From Vermamoeba vermiformis (Eukaryota; Tubulinea; Echinamoebida), in NCBI GenBank assembly GCA_045837725.1, contig JBEWZL010000208.1, positions 124,001 through 188,000 on the forward strand: DNA of 64,000 nt. Direction: 5' to 3'. Numbering within the stretch: position 1 is the stretch's first letter; every line of letters begins with the position of its first letter. Position numbers and translations under genes: made by a program. Below the pieces are notes generated by a model, which saw nothing but the letters and a program-made list of their open reading frames with translations, did not search any database and was not told where the DNA came from. This document shows, piece after piece, positions 33,878-47,607 of this stretch.

Positions 33878-36800
33878 ATGTCAAACAGAAAAACAGGCAA
33901 ACGAAGACTTGCAGATGAGGCAGATCCAAATCTACGCCCAGCCAAACGAGCAAAATGGGAAACAAAAAATCAACTTCATGACTTGCCTGATGAATTGATC
34001 ATCAACATATTGGGATACTTGCCAACCGCACGGCTTCGTACGATCTCTTGCAAAAATATTCTTTTAACTGTTTGGAATTTAATAATAATTATTGTATTAA
34101 TTATCGTCTATTAAATGCGTTTGAAAAATTTTTATTAAATATTCGAATTAATTATTAATTGCCTGTATTTTAGTGACTGCAACGCTCGTGTGCAAACGCT
34201 GGCGTGATCAATTAACCAAGCAGGAATTTTGGAGAATGAAGGCATCAAAAACCTGGAGCACTTTGTTGCCCGACACTTTTAGGCATGACGAATCCGGATC
34301 TGTTCAGATTGATCGCGCTGAGCATTTGATCCCCTTGCTAAACAGTACGATAAAAGTACAATGCTCGATAAATTAATTCTAATTTTCAATATTTATAGTT
34401 GGTAAGAAGCAAGTAGTTGATTGGCGGCGCTACTTCAAGATCCGGCAAGTTTTGACTCAGCGATTAATTCTGCTGCAAATTCGCTAATCTCATATTTAGG
34501 ATGCTACTCGACCGCATAAGAGGTTTCAATAGTTTGTATAAAGTTACAGATAGCTCTTCCAGTAGCTCCGAGGAGGACAGTGAAGAGGAAGTCGTCAACA
34601 TCGATGAAAGTTCGTCAACGAGTGCTTCGAGTGACAGTAGTTCGGCTGATAGTGGCTCAGTAACAACGTCCAGTAGCTCTTCAAGTAGCTGGTCAAGTAG
34701 TTCTTCAAGTAGCTCATCAAGATGGTCATTTAGTTCTTCGAGTAGTTCTTCCAGCAGCTCATCAAGCTCTTCCGAAAGTAGTGTCAGTGAATCGAGTCAA
34801 GTGCCAAGCGTCAGTTCGTCTAGTTCGTCAAGTTCGTTGGATAGCTCATTGCCGTTTAGCCCTTCACAAGTAAGTTTACCTTTGATTGTCGACGAAACTG
34901 AACGCTTCGTAGAGCACCGATGATTTTTCACCCAAATCCATTGTCAGTGTCCTCAGTGAAACACCATATGCGATGAACGGACTTGGTGGAGTCAAAGATA
35001 CCACCCTCGCAATGATTTTTGAAGTGCTTCCTTTGTTGGTGGAGGCTAATCATGGCGAACTAGCAGAGCAAGCCGCTAAATTTCTCAAAACCCGCGTCGA
35101 ATCTTTAGAAAACCGTCTCGATTCCTTAGAATAGTATGTGAAATTTTATTCCCAGGTCACTACCTAATTTGTTTTTTAGCTATGCGTTGAAGTATCTCGA
35201 AGCTAGTCAAGTCATGCGGCAATTTCCGAAAATCTCGTACTCCCTCTTCAAAAGATCTCGTTTGCTATTTTCTAAAGTTCAAACGTGGAGCAAGTGGTCA
35301 GACTCTGTGTTCAAGAAACTCTTGCAACACATGCTCGACTTTACCAAGGTCCTAGACAAAGACACTCCAGTCCAAGCTTCTTTTAGCGGAAGTTGGTTAA
35401 AAAATCCGGCGAACTTCAATTTGCTGAACGAGGAAGATGAAGTTTTTCAAAAGCATGACTTTGCTCAGTTCCGCTATCCAATTTTAGAAATCAAACAAAA
35501 AGCTCCTTACATCAAAGAACCAATCACAAGTTTCCTGCCTGAGTCAAAAGCTTCTCGTACGTTTTAAATCTGAAGTCTTGACACTAACTAATGTTGTTTA
35601 GATTACCGTGGGACATTGGCCGATTTCATCGTTGAAGCTTACAACAGCTCAGATAGCCCGGTAACGAAGGCTATGGCTCTTGCCTTATCCGATGTATCAT
35701 TGTCTACAACGTCTAGTTTTTGCTCGAAGTTGGTCAAGTACGTAGCGGCTGCATCAACGGCAAGTTTTTAATATGTAAACTTGTAGGACTGCACTTGACG
35801 CTACAAGGCACCAAAGTGAAGAAGTGGCCATCGCTGGTTACACATTTTTATGGAAATTTGCACTCGGAATTGGTTTATTGGAGAACGACCTTAAGAAAGT
35901 GATTTTTGACGTCGCTCTCAAGGGCATGAAACGATTTCCCTCTTCATCGTAAGTCTAGTTTCACCATTTCAGCGTCGATTCATTCGTTCATTAATTACAT
36001 GCTGTAAGGTTGTATGCGATTGACATTATTGTGAAGATTTTGGGTGACACAAATGGTGGTGCTCTAATCACCGATAGAAAGTTCGAGAGAATGAATAAGC
36101 GAATACTCAAGCTGTTGAAGTCAAAGCCCGATCACGTACTTAATGCTTATGCTATGGAAACAAAAGTCCATGCAGAACTGTGGCGATTAGGAGAAGTATT
36201 TGGTGATAGACTCGTCAAGGCAAGTGTTTGCAAGAGACACAATTTGAATTAACACTAATTGATATTGTAGCATTTGCCTGCGTACAAGGAAGTTATATTA
36301 GGTTTGCCATTTTCATCGTCGCTTAAGATTACTGAGTATATGCTACAACAGTACATTCGACTTGGTGCGGCTAATATCCAATCAATAATGAAAATTCTGA
36401 CCATGTTACCAGGTTACGCATGTCAAGGTGAACTATTCAAAGCTGAAGCAGAAAGCTACACAACTCATATTTTGAATAACCGACAACTGTATCGAGTCCG
36501 TGACCCGCAGTTTTATGCGATGTTCAGCACGGAATTATATCGTTCCAATCAAGGCAACGAAGAGGAAGTTAAGGTTATTACAACCAATTTATTGAGCGTC
36601 TACGACAAGGATATGCTTGGATGGGGCGTTAGTAACGTTATTGTGGATTGGGATAAGAACGTCTATGATTTCCTGTACGTGCCGTGGAATGCTGGGCAGT
36701 TCAAAGCACTGCAAAAGTACAAAAGAAAACTCAATGGAAAGTTTAGTATTCCGGAATTTTTCAAGAGCCCTTACCGAGGACTTGACGTAGTCAAATCTGA

Positions 36801-38053
36801 AGCTGACGCAGTGCTTGCGGGAAATACTTTTCAATACAGAAACTGTACTCAACAAAAGTTAACAGAGGTAGATATATTCTCCGCTTGAAAACTCAGTCAC
36901 TCACAAACCTTTGCTTTAGATATGCAATCAAAAGAAGATCATCTTTGCCACAGAAGGGCTGTTAAGATTTCGTGACATCATTCCTGATGACTGCGTTCAA
37001 ACCACGCTTCAGGTAATGCTGGCCCAATTACGACTGACCAAGCAAGTTGAATATCTCGAAGCAGCGTACGATCTTTTCAAGCGATTGAAGCCCGAGTTAG
37101 TTCCGTATCACCACGACTATTACATCGCAATTATGGTCGATGTCATGCAAACATGGAGCAAACAATTCGTCAAAGAGCACAAGAGAACGCTTTATCCTAT
37201 TTGGCAACAGGTACGTCAAATCAAAGCTCGAGCTTGGAATTAATTTTGAATGCAGATGGTGGAAGACTACTTTAACAGCGGACACATGACATTTTGTGTC
37301 GCTGGATGGTTATTCAGATTCGCACTTTGCTTTGATTCCGTAACTCCGTCAAAGAAATATCCTTTGACGGTAAGTATCGACTATTCGATCTTTTCATATT
37401 AAGTTATTCGTAGGCATTCAGTTTCATTCAGCGGTTGATCAAGGCATGCCCTAGGGCAGCAATTATTGCTCTCGGTAATGTGGATATAGCGTATCTCTTT
37501 GAAGACGAGAACGATGACGTACGAAAGAATGACTTGACACTCATTTCAAATCTAACTTTTGATTAATAGAGACAACGCTTCATTGAGCGCTTAAATACGG
37601 TCTCATTAATTGCATATTATTTTGGCATTCTATTTATCGAGGTACAAACTAAATGTGATCGCCGATCCACATGCTAACATTTTGTAGAAGCGAAGAAGGG
37701 CGGCAGAAGGTGCCGATGAACTTCTTGACACAGAAAGTAAGTCACATTACAGTCCACAATCCAAATAAGTACTTATGATTATAGAGCTCTTTGATAAGGC
37801 AGTTGAGTACCTCAAAGCGAATGCGGATCTGGATCCCGAAGAGAAGTTGCGAATCTCACGTTTTATTGTTCAAAAAAAATTATCCGCAGCGGGGCCGTAC
37901 GGGTCTGTTGGGTTGGTTAATGCAATATACCTGGCGGATACCTACGAAGAAATTATGAACGTTATCAAGTCACGCAAATTTAAGACAGGCCTCAAAGCGT
38001 TGGACAAAGAAGTGAAGTCTTGGTCATCAATATTTGATTTCGATCAGCTGTAA
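33878..38053 (+). CDS. F-box/alpha-solenoid protein, array copy 1 (Ser-rich linker)
   Basis: Starts MSNRKTGKRRLADEADPNLR with a basic lead and an F-box (HDLPDELIINILGYLPTARL-LTATLVCKRW) split by an intron at about 34040-34172. A conserved block with HLIPLLN and KKQVVDWRRYFKI follows. Then comes a linker of more than 90 residues, mostly serine, encoded around 34549-34866. The remaining 800 or so residues are alpha-helical HEAT/ARM-like repeats (FEVLPLLVEANHGELAEQAA, VFKKLLQHMLDFTKVL, LADFIVEAYNSSDSPVTKAM, LHAELWRLG-type, TLQVMLAQLRLTKQVEYLEA) and end in KSWSSIFDFDQL. This is probably an SCF substrate adaptor with a large solenoid for target binding. Target unknown. Copies 2 and 3 follow directly in the same orientation. 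Confidence 0.85.
34549..34866 (+). repeat. serine-rich low-complexity tract inside array copy 1
   Basis: Mostly mixed serine codons (AGT, AGC, TCT, TCA, TCG) in tandem short units. Mixed codon use means the protein run is kept while the DNA is not a simple microsatellite, which suggests selection on the serine stretch itself. Confidence 0.75.
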
Positions 38054-38194
38054 AACATGCTTCAAACCAGCGAAATTTCGTTTTTTGGCGCTTCATTTTT
38101 GTTGAGACCAATGATCTTTTAAATATATACTTATGTAAATGGAAACTACCACTCATAATAATAAAATTCAGCTGTTAAAAATAGCAGTACTGAA

Positions 38195-41100
38195 ATGTCG
38201 AAGAGAGAAAGAACGGATGGCGAGACTGACCCAAACAAGCGACCAACCAAGCGAGCAAAAGAGACTAAAGCAAAGTCAGAGAATAATGCTAATTTGTTTG
38301 ATACGTTACACGATGAGTTAATTCGAAATATACTCGCCTTACTTCCGATCGAAGAACATGGTAATTTGTTTTTAATCCCAAAAAATGTCAGCTAATTTAT
38401 TTACATCGAATTGCAAAAAATTACGTAATTAATTAATGGCGTCCGTCATATCAGGCATTATTTAATTTTTGATAATTCTTTTGGTAATTTTTTTTTTTCA
38501 GGTAATTTTGGTGTAGTTTGCAAAATCTGGCATAGCCAACTATTAGGACAGGTATTTTGGAGAGAAAAAGTATCAAGGACATGGAAGTCATCAATCGCTG
38601 AAGGTCTACGAACCGGTGAATCTGGATCTGTCAAACTCAATCAAAGGAAACTAATTGTGCCTACGTTAAAAGGTGGGATAAATTTAACGATAAAATATAC
38701 TGCACTTAATAACGAATTTAAGTGGGAAGCAAAGAAGTGGTTGATTGGCGCCGGTACTACAAGATCAGGTCAGAAAATACCGTTCGCAAGAATAATGTTT
38801 CCTAATTTATCAAATAGATTGATGATGAATAGAGCAGCTAAAATTATTAGATTGTATTATAAGGACGATGGTAGATCAAAAAGCTTTGATAGTTCGGGCA
38901 GTACGGAATATTTTTATCGGGTAACACTCGAAGACGAAGATGATGGCAGTATTTCATATTACGATTCGAGGATATTAGCAAGTTGGCGTAGTTAGATTAG
39001 CTAAGAAGTTACTATTATTGACCGTACTTTTCGCAGTTTGTGGCTTGGAACGACTTACTGTGCGATACAGTCGTTAACATTTTTGAAAATCTGCCGCAAC
39101 GCCAGGCGTTTATTAGCTCTTATGAGAATGGCGAACAAATGGCAAAGCTACTGGTCAGAATCTTGTTCGAGCTTGGTATCGAGATTTTGCCACTCGTAAT
39201 GGAAGGAAAATTGTTTTCGAAAGCGAAGAAAATTGTAGAATACCTTGTTAAGTATACAAAGGGCTTGAATATTAAAACGAATCCACGGTAAGTCTAGCAG
39301 AGTTGAAACGCGATTTGGGTTTAACTTCTTTTCAGATACACTATCAAGTACTACGAGGCCAGTCAAGTAATGCGAAGTTTACCAAAATGTTGCTACGAGT
39401 TATTTTCAAAGTCGTGTCGCATATTTGCTTGCATCGAAACTTGGAACGCAACGTTAGAGGGGTTATTTATCAATCTATTGAAGCAAATGCTCGACTTTGT
39501 GCCAATGTTCTTGAATTACGACCCCTCACAAGATCAAAGCGACGAAGAAGATCCAGCAATGCGTGGTAGTATTAAGGAGTCAGCGGATAAAAATTGCAGA
39601 AATTTGGTGCAGTTGACGTATGACGAAAGCCAAGACCTACGAAGAGGAATGTTTTCGGAGTTCAGATATCCTGTTCGCGAATATGAAACTCAAGGCGATT
39701 TTTTTCGAGCCAATACAATTCATCATCGATTCATCGTTTTACGAAGTGCAACGTAAGTCATATCATAATACATTCTTAATTATTGATATTAACAAAGAAT
39801 GCAATAAACTGTTGGCTGACTTCATCGTCGAGACTTACAACAGCACTGATGATCCGGTAATGCAAGCAATGGCCTTGGCGCTGTCTGAAGTGTCAGGCTT
39901 CAAGTCGCACTATTTGGCCACGAAACTCACACCGTACGGCGAGCCCGTAATTAATCTTTTAACTGTCTAATTCGTCTTTTCAGGCTTGCTTGTGCTGCTA
40001 CAAAGCATTCGCATGCAGGCGTTGCATTAGCTGGCTATGTTTTGCTATGGAACCTGTCTTGGCAAATTGGATTTCAGAGCGAGGGCATTCTCAAGTTACA
40101 AGTCTTTGATTTAGCTATAGACACGATGATCAAATACCCGTCTGCATTGTAAGGTTTATCCGTTAATTTTAGTCAATTGACACCTTCCGTTTTGTAGATT
40201 TTTTGCCATTTATATTGTTGCAGCATTGTTCTCGTTTGGTCGCGACGCTGAACAAGTTACTGATGAAAAACTGGACGAGTTAAATAAGGCTATTTTTAGC
40301 TGTCTCAAATCGGAGGGTCCCTTCGCGGGCTTTATGAGCTTGGATGCGATTAAAGAAAGACTTCATTTGCGGTTGTGGCGATTGGGAGCATCTTTCAAAG
40401 GCCGATTCAAGAAAGTAAGATTATCTTATTTACAACAAATAGTCCATTTCTTATTCTTTTGTTAGTATTTGCCGGAATATGAGGCAATTCTTCGAAGAAT
40501 GGTGGTTGGTGGTTTGTGGGACATTATTCCTAATGAATGCGTACAAACCGTACTGCATCTCGCGTTAGTTCACCTTCGTGTGAAGCACTGTTCAAACCAT
40601 CTCGAAGCAGCGTACGATTTGTTCATGCGGTTGAAGGACCAGTTGGTGCCGTTTCATCAAGAGTACTACATTAATATTATGGCCAAGGTCATGAAAGGAA
40701 TTAACAAAGAAATCGTTAAACGTGAAAAGCACAAATTTCACCAACTTTTCAGTAAGGTAACTCCTACCAATGAGGAATGTTACACACTAAAATAATTTTA
40801 GTTGGTCGAAGAATACTTTGCTATTGATCGCATGTCATGTTGTGTTGCTAAGTGGCTGCTCACATTTGCGCTTCGCTTTGACGTCATCGTAAAATCGTCA
40901 AAGTATCCGTCCACAGTAAGTGATAGCATTTACCCAAAGCAATTGAATAATTATTCTATTGACTTGATACTTTCAGGCGTTCATTTTCTACAAGCGACTC
41001 GTTGAGCGTTCTACTCTTGTTGCTAAGCTTGTATTGAACCGTGATAATTTGAAAATTTTGTTTGAGCAAGAATACGACGATGTAAGTTGAAACAGATTGC

Positions 41101-41654
41101 CCCGCAAATGATGGTTGAACTTAAAAATTATCCGTAGAGCCAACGATTAATGGAGAAGGTGGATTTAATTGCGTTGCTCATTTACTACTTTGGGCACGAT
41201 TTTATTGAGGTAAATGGATTCTGCGATTGATTAATTCAATTTTACTAATTAAGCGTTAATATACTGAACGTTTTTCGTAGGCTATGTTGCTCGAAATACC
41301 TCCCTCTTCGCGCATTCTCTCTGGAATTTCTGGTTTGTAGTCTTATCAAACACTTAACCTGAAAATTAACCAAAGACAGAGGTTAAAAACCGAGCAGTGG
41401 CGCACATACGGCAGCATCCAAATCTGGATCCAGGGATGAAATTAAGACTCACCCGATTTATTGTGATTGAAAAGCTTGTCGAAAAAGATGCGAAGTTAGG
41501 TCGTTTAGGACTTGGTTATGCGAAGTATTGGCCTCAGGAGGAACACGACAACTTGATGGATCTGATCAAAGCTGAAGATTTCACGACAGGTGTTGACGAG
41601 TTAGACGAAGAAATATCATCGTGGACTTCATTATTTAATTTTGATAAATTGTAG
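38195..41654 (+). CDS. F-box/alpha-solenoid protein, array copy 2 (short linker)
   Basis: Starts MSKRERTDGETDPNKRPTKR, closely matching the leads of copies 1 and 3. The F-box is DTLHDELIRNILALLPIEEH joined across an intron to GNFGVVCKIWHSQLLGQVFW. The linker lacks the long low-complexity tract and is basic instead (KSFDSSGSTEYFYRVTLEDE). The solenoid matches copy 1 block by block (DFIVETYNSTDDPVMQAMAL, HLEAAYDLFMRLKDQLVPFH, LRLTRFIVIEKL) and ends SWTSLFNFDKL at 41654. Introns fall in equivalent places. The order and similarity support tandem duplication followed by divergence. Presumed SCF adaptor role as for copy 1. Confidence 0.83.
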
Positions 41655-41778
41655 AATAATAAAGAATTGAAAACGCAGCCGAGAGAAAATTCCGCACATT
41701 TTTCGGATTTTGTTGCACCGACCATAATCCAGAAAATTTAATATTGAATATATAAAAACAACAATCCTCTTCTTAACT

Positions 41779-44700
41779 ATGGAAAAGAAAGGAGGAAGAG
41801 GAAAGCGGCAACGTAAGGATAACAACAATGATCCGAATAAACGACCTGCAAAAAGAACCAAGACGCAAAAAAATGAAGAAGGCCTATTTGATACCTTACA
41901 CGATGAATTAATCATAAACGTGTTGGTTCAGATCCCGATGAAATATTTTCGTAAGTAATCAATAAATCAATTTTTATTATTATCCCCGTACGAAAAAATC
42001 CTAATAACCCAGATTTATAAATAAACGCATTAATATATTAGATATTACCTTGTATTAATAGCAACAAAATTTTCTGATTAAATTTTACAGCGGATCTAGC
42101 AAGAACGTGTAGAGCGGTGGTCCCATTTATCCCAAAAGCAAGATTTCTGGCGATTATATGCAATAAGACAGTGGGGACCCAATATATTACCAAATCAACT
42201 TATAAAGAGTACTACTGGTTCAGTTGAAGTCGATCTCTCGAAGCATTTGATCCCAACAATTCAGAGTAAGTTTTCTATAAATAGAAATATTCATATGAAT
42301 AATACTCTAACGAACAATTCATCAGTTGGCGGGCAACAAGTTGTCGATTGGTTCCGTTATTGCAAGATCAGGTAATATTTTTTGTTCGATCCAAAATTCA
42401 TTTGTTACGCAGCATAGCTAATGCCTTATATTTAGAATATTATTTGCACATGTTAAGAAAGGACTAAAACAAAACCATAATTACGAGTTGGAAGACGACT
42501 GGAACGATTTATTTGATGATGGCATTGATGACGACTATGAGTTTGGTGATTATGATTATGATCTCCAATCATTGGAAGACTATTTCGGAGATGAGCCCGA
42601 TATGTATAGTGAAGAACAAGAAGAATTGCAAAATTTGCTAGATGACTTACGGAACCCAGATCTCGATGATCTGAACGAAATTGACCAAGCTGAGATCTCC
42701 ATGAACAGAAATAATAATAATAATGCTAACCAAGCGAATAATAATAATGATACGAGCAATAATAAGAAAAACTTCATAGATTTTACGGACGAAAAGGAGT
42801 TAGAAAAGCTAAGCGAGCTCTTTAACAGCGCCAGTATGGACGAGGAAGAAGAATCTTTCAATGATTATGACGATGACGAAGAGTCGTTTCGCGAGGCAGT
42901 GCAAGAATTGGTGGATCAACACAAGCGAGAGACCGACTCGCACGAGAATCAGGTACGTCTCAAAAATTATTATATTTTATTACGCGAAAATGAGAAATTA
43001 TTTTTAGAAATTGATTATTGGAAAATTGTTAACGAGCTCCAACTTGAATAATTTCCGAATTTAAATTCAGTTCAATTATCCTCATGTATAATATTAGGGA
43101 AATGTAGCGGTTCTAATTGTGGTTATTAGGCCAATTTCGAGCTGACAAACGAAAATGTGAAGAATTTCATCGTGGATCTGCCGATCAATCCAGGCTTTGA
43201 TTTCTCACAACCGCATTACTTGCCTAAAGTCCTATTCGAATTCTTATACGAATTGCTCCCTATGGTCTTTGGAGCTAGCAACTTGAGCATGACTTCGAAG
43301 CACATGACCGAAGCCTTCAAAAACGTTTGCGACTATTTAGAAGAAAAAGGAGAACGGTACGTGCCTATTTTATTAAGAGACCCTAAATAATATTGTTAAT
43401 ATTTTTAAATTAATCTTATAATTGGGTTCGATGAGAACAATCAAGATCCGCTGTGAAAAAATCCGTGATTAGAAAAATATATAGGACCGTACTAATAATC
43501 TTATCTTTTTACGATAGATTCGCAGAAAAATATTACGAGCGAATGTTAGTGGTGCAAAGCAAAACAAAACAGATGTTCGACATGTTCATGTGTTCGTGCA
43601 AAATGTTTTTGCAACTCCAAGGGGCCGACGAAAGGAAGAAAATTTTGTTCAAGAAATTATTGCAAACAATGTTGGATATTATTCCGCTGCTATTGAACTT
43701 CGATATCGAGCTCGAATTGAAAGATTTGTTGAAAAATGAATTCACCCCCGAAGAAGCCAATCAAGAAGACGTTGTCGGACAATTAATCCCGGAGATTAGA
43801 AACGCGTTAAGATCTACCCGAAGTTTGCACGACAAATTGCCGAAGACATGTGATATGACCAAATTTAGGTATCCTTCGCGCGAGATTGCCGAGAGATCAC
43901 TTACGTCAAAAGATCCTATTGCAACTATAATCACACCAAATTCGAAAGATTATGCAAGTAAGCTCAGTCACTTTCCTAATTTAGTATTATCATCTATCGC
44001 GGTGAAAATTTTCATTTGAATTTAGACGCCTAATTTCCTACTATTTATGACGCTAGTTCTAACGGTCTGATTAGACCGCTTTTTCCATAATAATAATAGC
44101 TGCACTCAATTTTTTTTGGGCACTAATGAGTTTTTTCTAGTCTTCAACGAGATCTTGGGCCACTTTATCATTGACAAGTTCATCTCAGTCGATGATTTGA
44201 ACGTCAAAGCCGCAGCATTAGCATTACTTGACGTGTCATTACAGCGCACTTATGAACTATGCACCAGTGTTCTACCGTACGTGCCTTAGTATAGATTGAT
44301 AGTATGACTCACCGTTATTGCTTTAGTATTATTTTTGAGGCCACGCAACACGACTACGAAGAAATTTCGTTCGCTGGATTCGTCGCGCTGCATAAATTTT
44401 CAACGGACAAAGAAATCGTGCAGAAATTGACTAAGAAACAAGTCACTATGGCTGTTGAAGCTGTCGTGAGAGGAATTGTGAAATTTCCGCATAGCACGTA
44501 AGTACCATCCTCTTTTCCTTATTTGGTAAAATTTCCTTTCAAAGCTTCGAAAAATTATTTTTCTCAGATCCAACCAACTAACGTTATTATTTTTGTGAAG
44601 ATTTTATCTAGTGAATATTCTCGTACGACTATTGAAAAATAGAGGCGAGTTCATGTCTGACAACGCTCTTCGACGAGTTCAACGAGCGGTTGTTGAATAT

Positions 44701-47065
44701 GATCATTGACCAACCGAAAGTAGTGCTCAATCCGATTGTCAGCAAAGAAGCGAAAATATTCGAACGATTTTGGAAGCTAGGATTGGTGTTTAAAGAACGA
44801 CTGGAAAAGGTACGTTAATATTCGACGTTCAACGAACTAGATCTGTTCTAAACAATCACATCCGGATCACAATTTTGTTTGATGTTTTGTTCTTTATACT
44901 AATATATGCACTACATTTGCAGTACTTGCCTAAATATCGTGAAGCGCTCCTACAGTTGGCCACAACAAAGTTCGAGACTTCAGTCGTGATTGCGAACATC
45001 GAAGCACATCCGAGTGTCATTCCTGAAGAGCAGCGATTAATACAATATGTATTATTAGGTAATAGCGCATACATTCTTATTGAAGTTAATTATCACATCC
45101 GGATAATGCATTATCTTCACTGTGAAATTTTTATTCAGATCCGGATCTAACTCATCGGCGCAACTAAGACATTATTTAATATAATATATCATTATTAATA
45201 TTATTAGGAAATGCCTGTTTGGGTGAAAAATTCAACGCCGAAGCAGAAGATTTCGTGAAGTATTTGCAGAAACAAAAAAAGATCAAAATCGGCAAAGACG
45301 CATTCAACGCCCTATTTGGTGACATTCTGTGTCGCATCAATCAAAAGAACAATAAGAAGCTTAAAGAGATATTGAAGAACATCTTGGACTCGTTCAGCCT
45401 GGATCTGTATGATTTCGGCATCCGGCCTGCTGTTGAGCGGTACACGACTATCGGCGAAGATTGGCAAACTTTTAAGACTATTCCGTATACCTACAAACAG
45501 TTTCAAGATGCTGTGAAAGTTTTCAAAGCCAAAAAAGGAAGGAGGAGCGGAAAAAATATGGTGTTGGAAAAAATGTTCGAGTACGAGCCGCCAACGGTGA
45601 AAAAAGACAAGAAAATTAAGAAATCTGACAAAGTGAGATACGAGCTGAATAATCTTGGTACTGATGGCTACTCTTCTTATTTTGGAATTACCTACACGAA
45701 CCGCCCGAACGTAAAGAAGGTACGTACAAATCTTTGCAAAAATTTGCTGCGTTCACTGAATTTGGCGATATATATCGCAGCTTGATTGGATTCGCTTTTT
45801 TTCAAACTCGAGGTTTTTCTGATTTTTCCTTTTTAGGAAATCACTTCATTGGGTGGCACCATCGCCGTTAAAAATATGCTGCTCGTGTTGGAATGTACGA
45901 CAGACGAAGATCTTTTGGACCTGCAAAGAGCTTTTCACGTGATTTTGGCGTTTTTACGTGATGGCGCAGCACCAGCGAGTTACTTTGAAGTAGCGATGAA
46001 ACTCTTTGCCAAATTGAAGCCGGATCTGGTCCGTGAAATTCAAATGCGGTACATGCAAATCATGGCACTTGTCATTTCAGTACGCATTGACAGCAAAGAA
46101 AAAATGACCGACGAACTGAAACAAGTGTTGCTTAGCATCTACGATCAGGTAAAACCAAAACATTCCAGCACTTTCCAAATAAGGAAAAAATGCATTTATA
46201 TGGATTATTTTGTTGTATATAGCTTATTGCGTTCTACGAAGAAAATCTGGACGACAGACACATGATTGAATTTTTGCTGACTTTTGCCGTGCGATACCAA
46301 GACCAATTCCCAAACGAAAAAAATATGATGGTGCGTCCGAATCAATAATAATACCATCTTGATACAACGTTCTTATTTCCTTTTTAGGTATACAACCTTT
46401 TGAAACGGCTTGTTTTTGCTTCGCCAAAAGACACTCGTCGCGCACTGATGTATTGTCATGCTGTTGGAAAATTCTTCGTTGAGCCTCCAAATGATGATTG
46501 TAATGTAAGGAACAGCTACAAATTTGGAAATAAGTTTTCGTTCGAGCTAACAAGGAAACTTTCACAGAACCCTTGGTTCATTGAACGAGTGCACATCATA
46601 GCCTTTATTGGATACCATTTCGGCCCCTCTTTTTTGAACGTACGCGGACTATAATGTGCTCATTAATACTAGTAGGTAAAACTAACTTTGTTTCCGCAGC
46701 GGATCAGCCATTTCCGCGCTCATACAGCTGAAATGACGTTCAATGCAACAGGTAAGGATAATGAATCCTTATAGTGCTCAGGCAACGACTAACGATTATC
46801 GTATTCAGAAATGTTCAGCAAGTGCGTGGAGTACTACAAAAGTGCCGAAGAAATGGATCCCGAGCTACAAAATTTGATGAAACGGTTTATCGTGCTATTC
46901 GCCGTCTTTACTACGACAGACATACACAACTTGTGTCTATACAACGCGTTGTTCAGCGATGAAGCAGCGAGAGTAATGGCAGTAGTGCGCAGCAAGAAAT
47001 TCGACACCGGGATCAAGGACCTGAACAAAGAGGCCAAGTCCTGGGATAATATTTTTGATTTGTAA
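41779..47065 (+). CDS. F-box/alpha-solenoid protein, array copy 3 (acidic/Asn-rich linker)
   Basis: Starts MEKKGGRGKRQRKDNNNDPN with F-box EGLFDTLHDELIINVLVQIP. An apparent frame break near 42110 disappears if the acceptor is taken at the TAG ending at 42111, which gives MKYFQRWSHLSQKQDFWRLY. This shortens the F-box slightly against copies 1 and 2. The linker is strongly acidic (DDGIDDDYEFGDYDYDLQSL) with an Asn run. The solenoid is more diverged and longer than in the other copies (FLYELLPMVFGASNLSMTSK, LLQTMLDIIPLLLNFDIELE) and ends SWDNIFDL at 47065. Several introns hold CCTTATTTGG-type palindromes. Gene and family are secure; individual exon ends are less so. Confidence 0.78.
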
Positions 47066-47534
47066 ATAGGACTAGCAGTCCAAACCAAGAAAGTGCAGAG
47101 CCAGACAAAAACGGTCTACACGCTGAACAATAACGTATTTTCTGTGCTGCACAGAAAAACCGAAAACAAGCCAAAGGAGGCGACCAAAAGCAAGTCCAAC
47201 TGCTCGTAATACGTGCATTCGCGAGCCTTCTAATATGGTTCACAGCCGGCTTGTTTGTGGTGTTTTGGAGGATCCAATAGTTCGTGATCGTTTGTGAATG
47301 TGAAAGTTCGCTTTCCATCCACTTCAAACACTAAAAATAATCAAAGGTATTTAAATCTGATTAACTGCTCGTAGCTTGTTCCAAAGTGACCGTGGGCACG
47401 GAAAAATTTAGAGTTGCCGCAATAAATAATTTCTGTGTTTAGCACAAAAAATTTTTTGTTTCTCCAGATCTGGATCCGATTCAACGCACCATGCCAAGAA
47501 ATACCTTACAAGCGCCGTAGGAGATGATGCTTAA
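47066..47534. other. intergenic, no gene seen
   Basis: Downstream of array copy 3. A 104-residue minus-strand frame (47013-47327) overlaps the array gene and has no family resemblance. The stretch is otherwise ordinary AT-rich sequence. Confidence 0.5.
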
Positions 47535-47607
47535 ATGCCAGTAGCTCAGAGGTACGAGCGTTGGCCTCCGGAGCCAAGGGTCGTGGGTTCAATCCCCACC
47601 TGGCATG
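47535..47607 (+). tRNA. tRNA-Arg (anticodon CCG)
   Basis: A 7-bp acceptor stem (ATGCCAG with CTGGCAT), a D-arm (GCTCAGAGGTACGAGC), an anticodon stem TTGGC/GCCAA around the loop CTCCGGA, and a T-arm with GGGTTCAATCCC give a standard cloverleaf with anticodon CCG, reading the arginine codon CGG. There is no intron. An A-box and a B-box (GGTTCAATCC) are in place. Confidence 0.96.

Noticed and set aside
34549-34866. Serine tract as a mobile element or microsatellite insertion
   Set aside because: Mixed serine codons and preserved frame point to an ordinary low-complexity linker of the host protein.
42085-42125. Apparent frameshift in the F-box of array copy 3
   Set aside because: Using the TAG ending at 42111 as acceptor keeps the frame (MKYFQRWSHLSQ), so no break is needed.
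19476-46400. CCTTTTTAGG words as further CArG boxes (near 19479, 45831 and 46379)
   Set aside because: At 45831 and 46379 the AG is the splice acceptor after a pyrimidine tract, so the match is explained by splicing. The 19479 case may be similar chance.
47013-47327. 104-residue minus-strand frame
   Set aside because: Overlaps the end of array copy 3 and has Cys/Trp-rich random composition.
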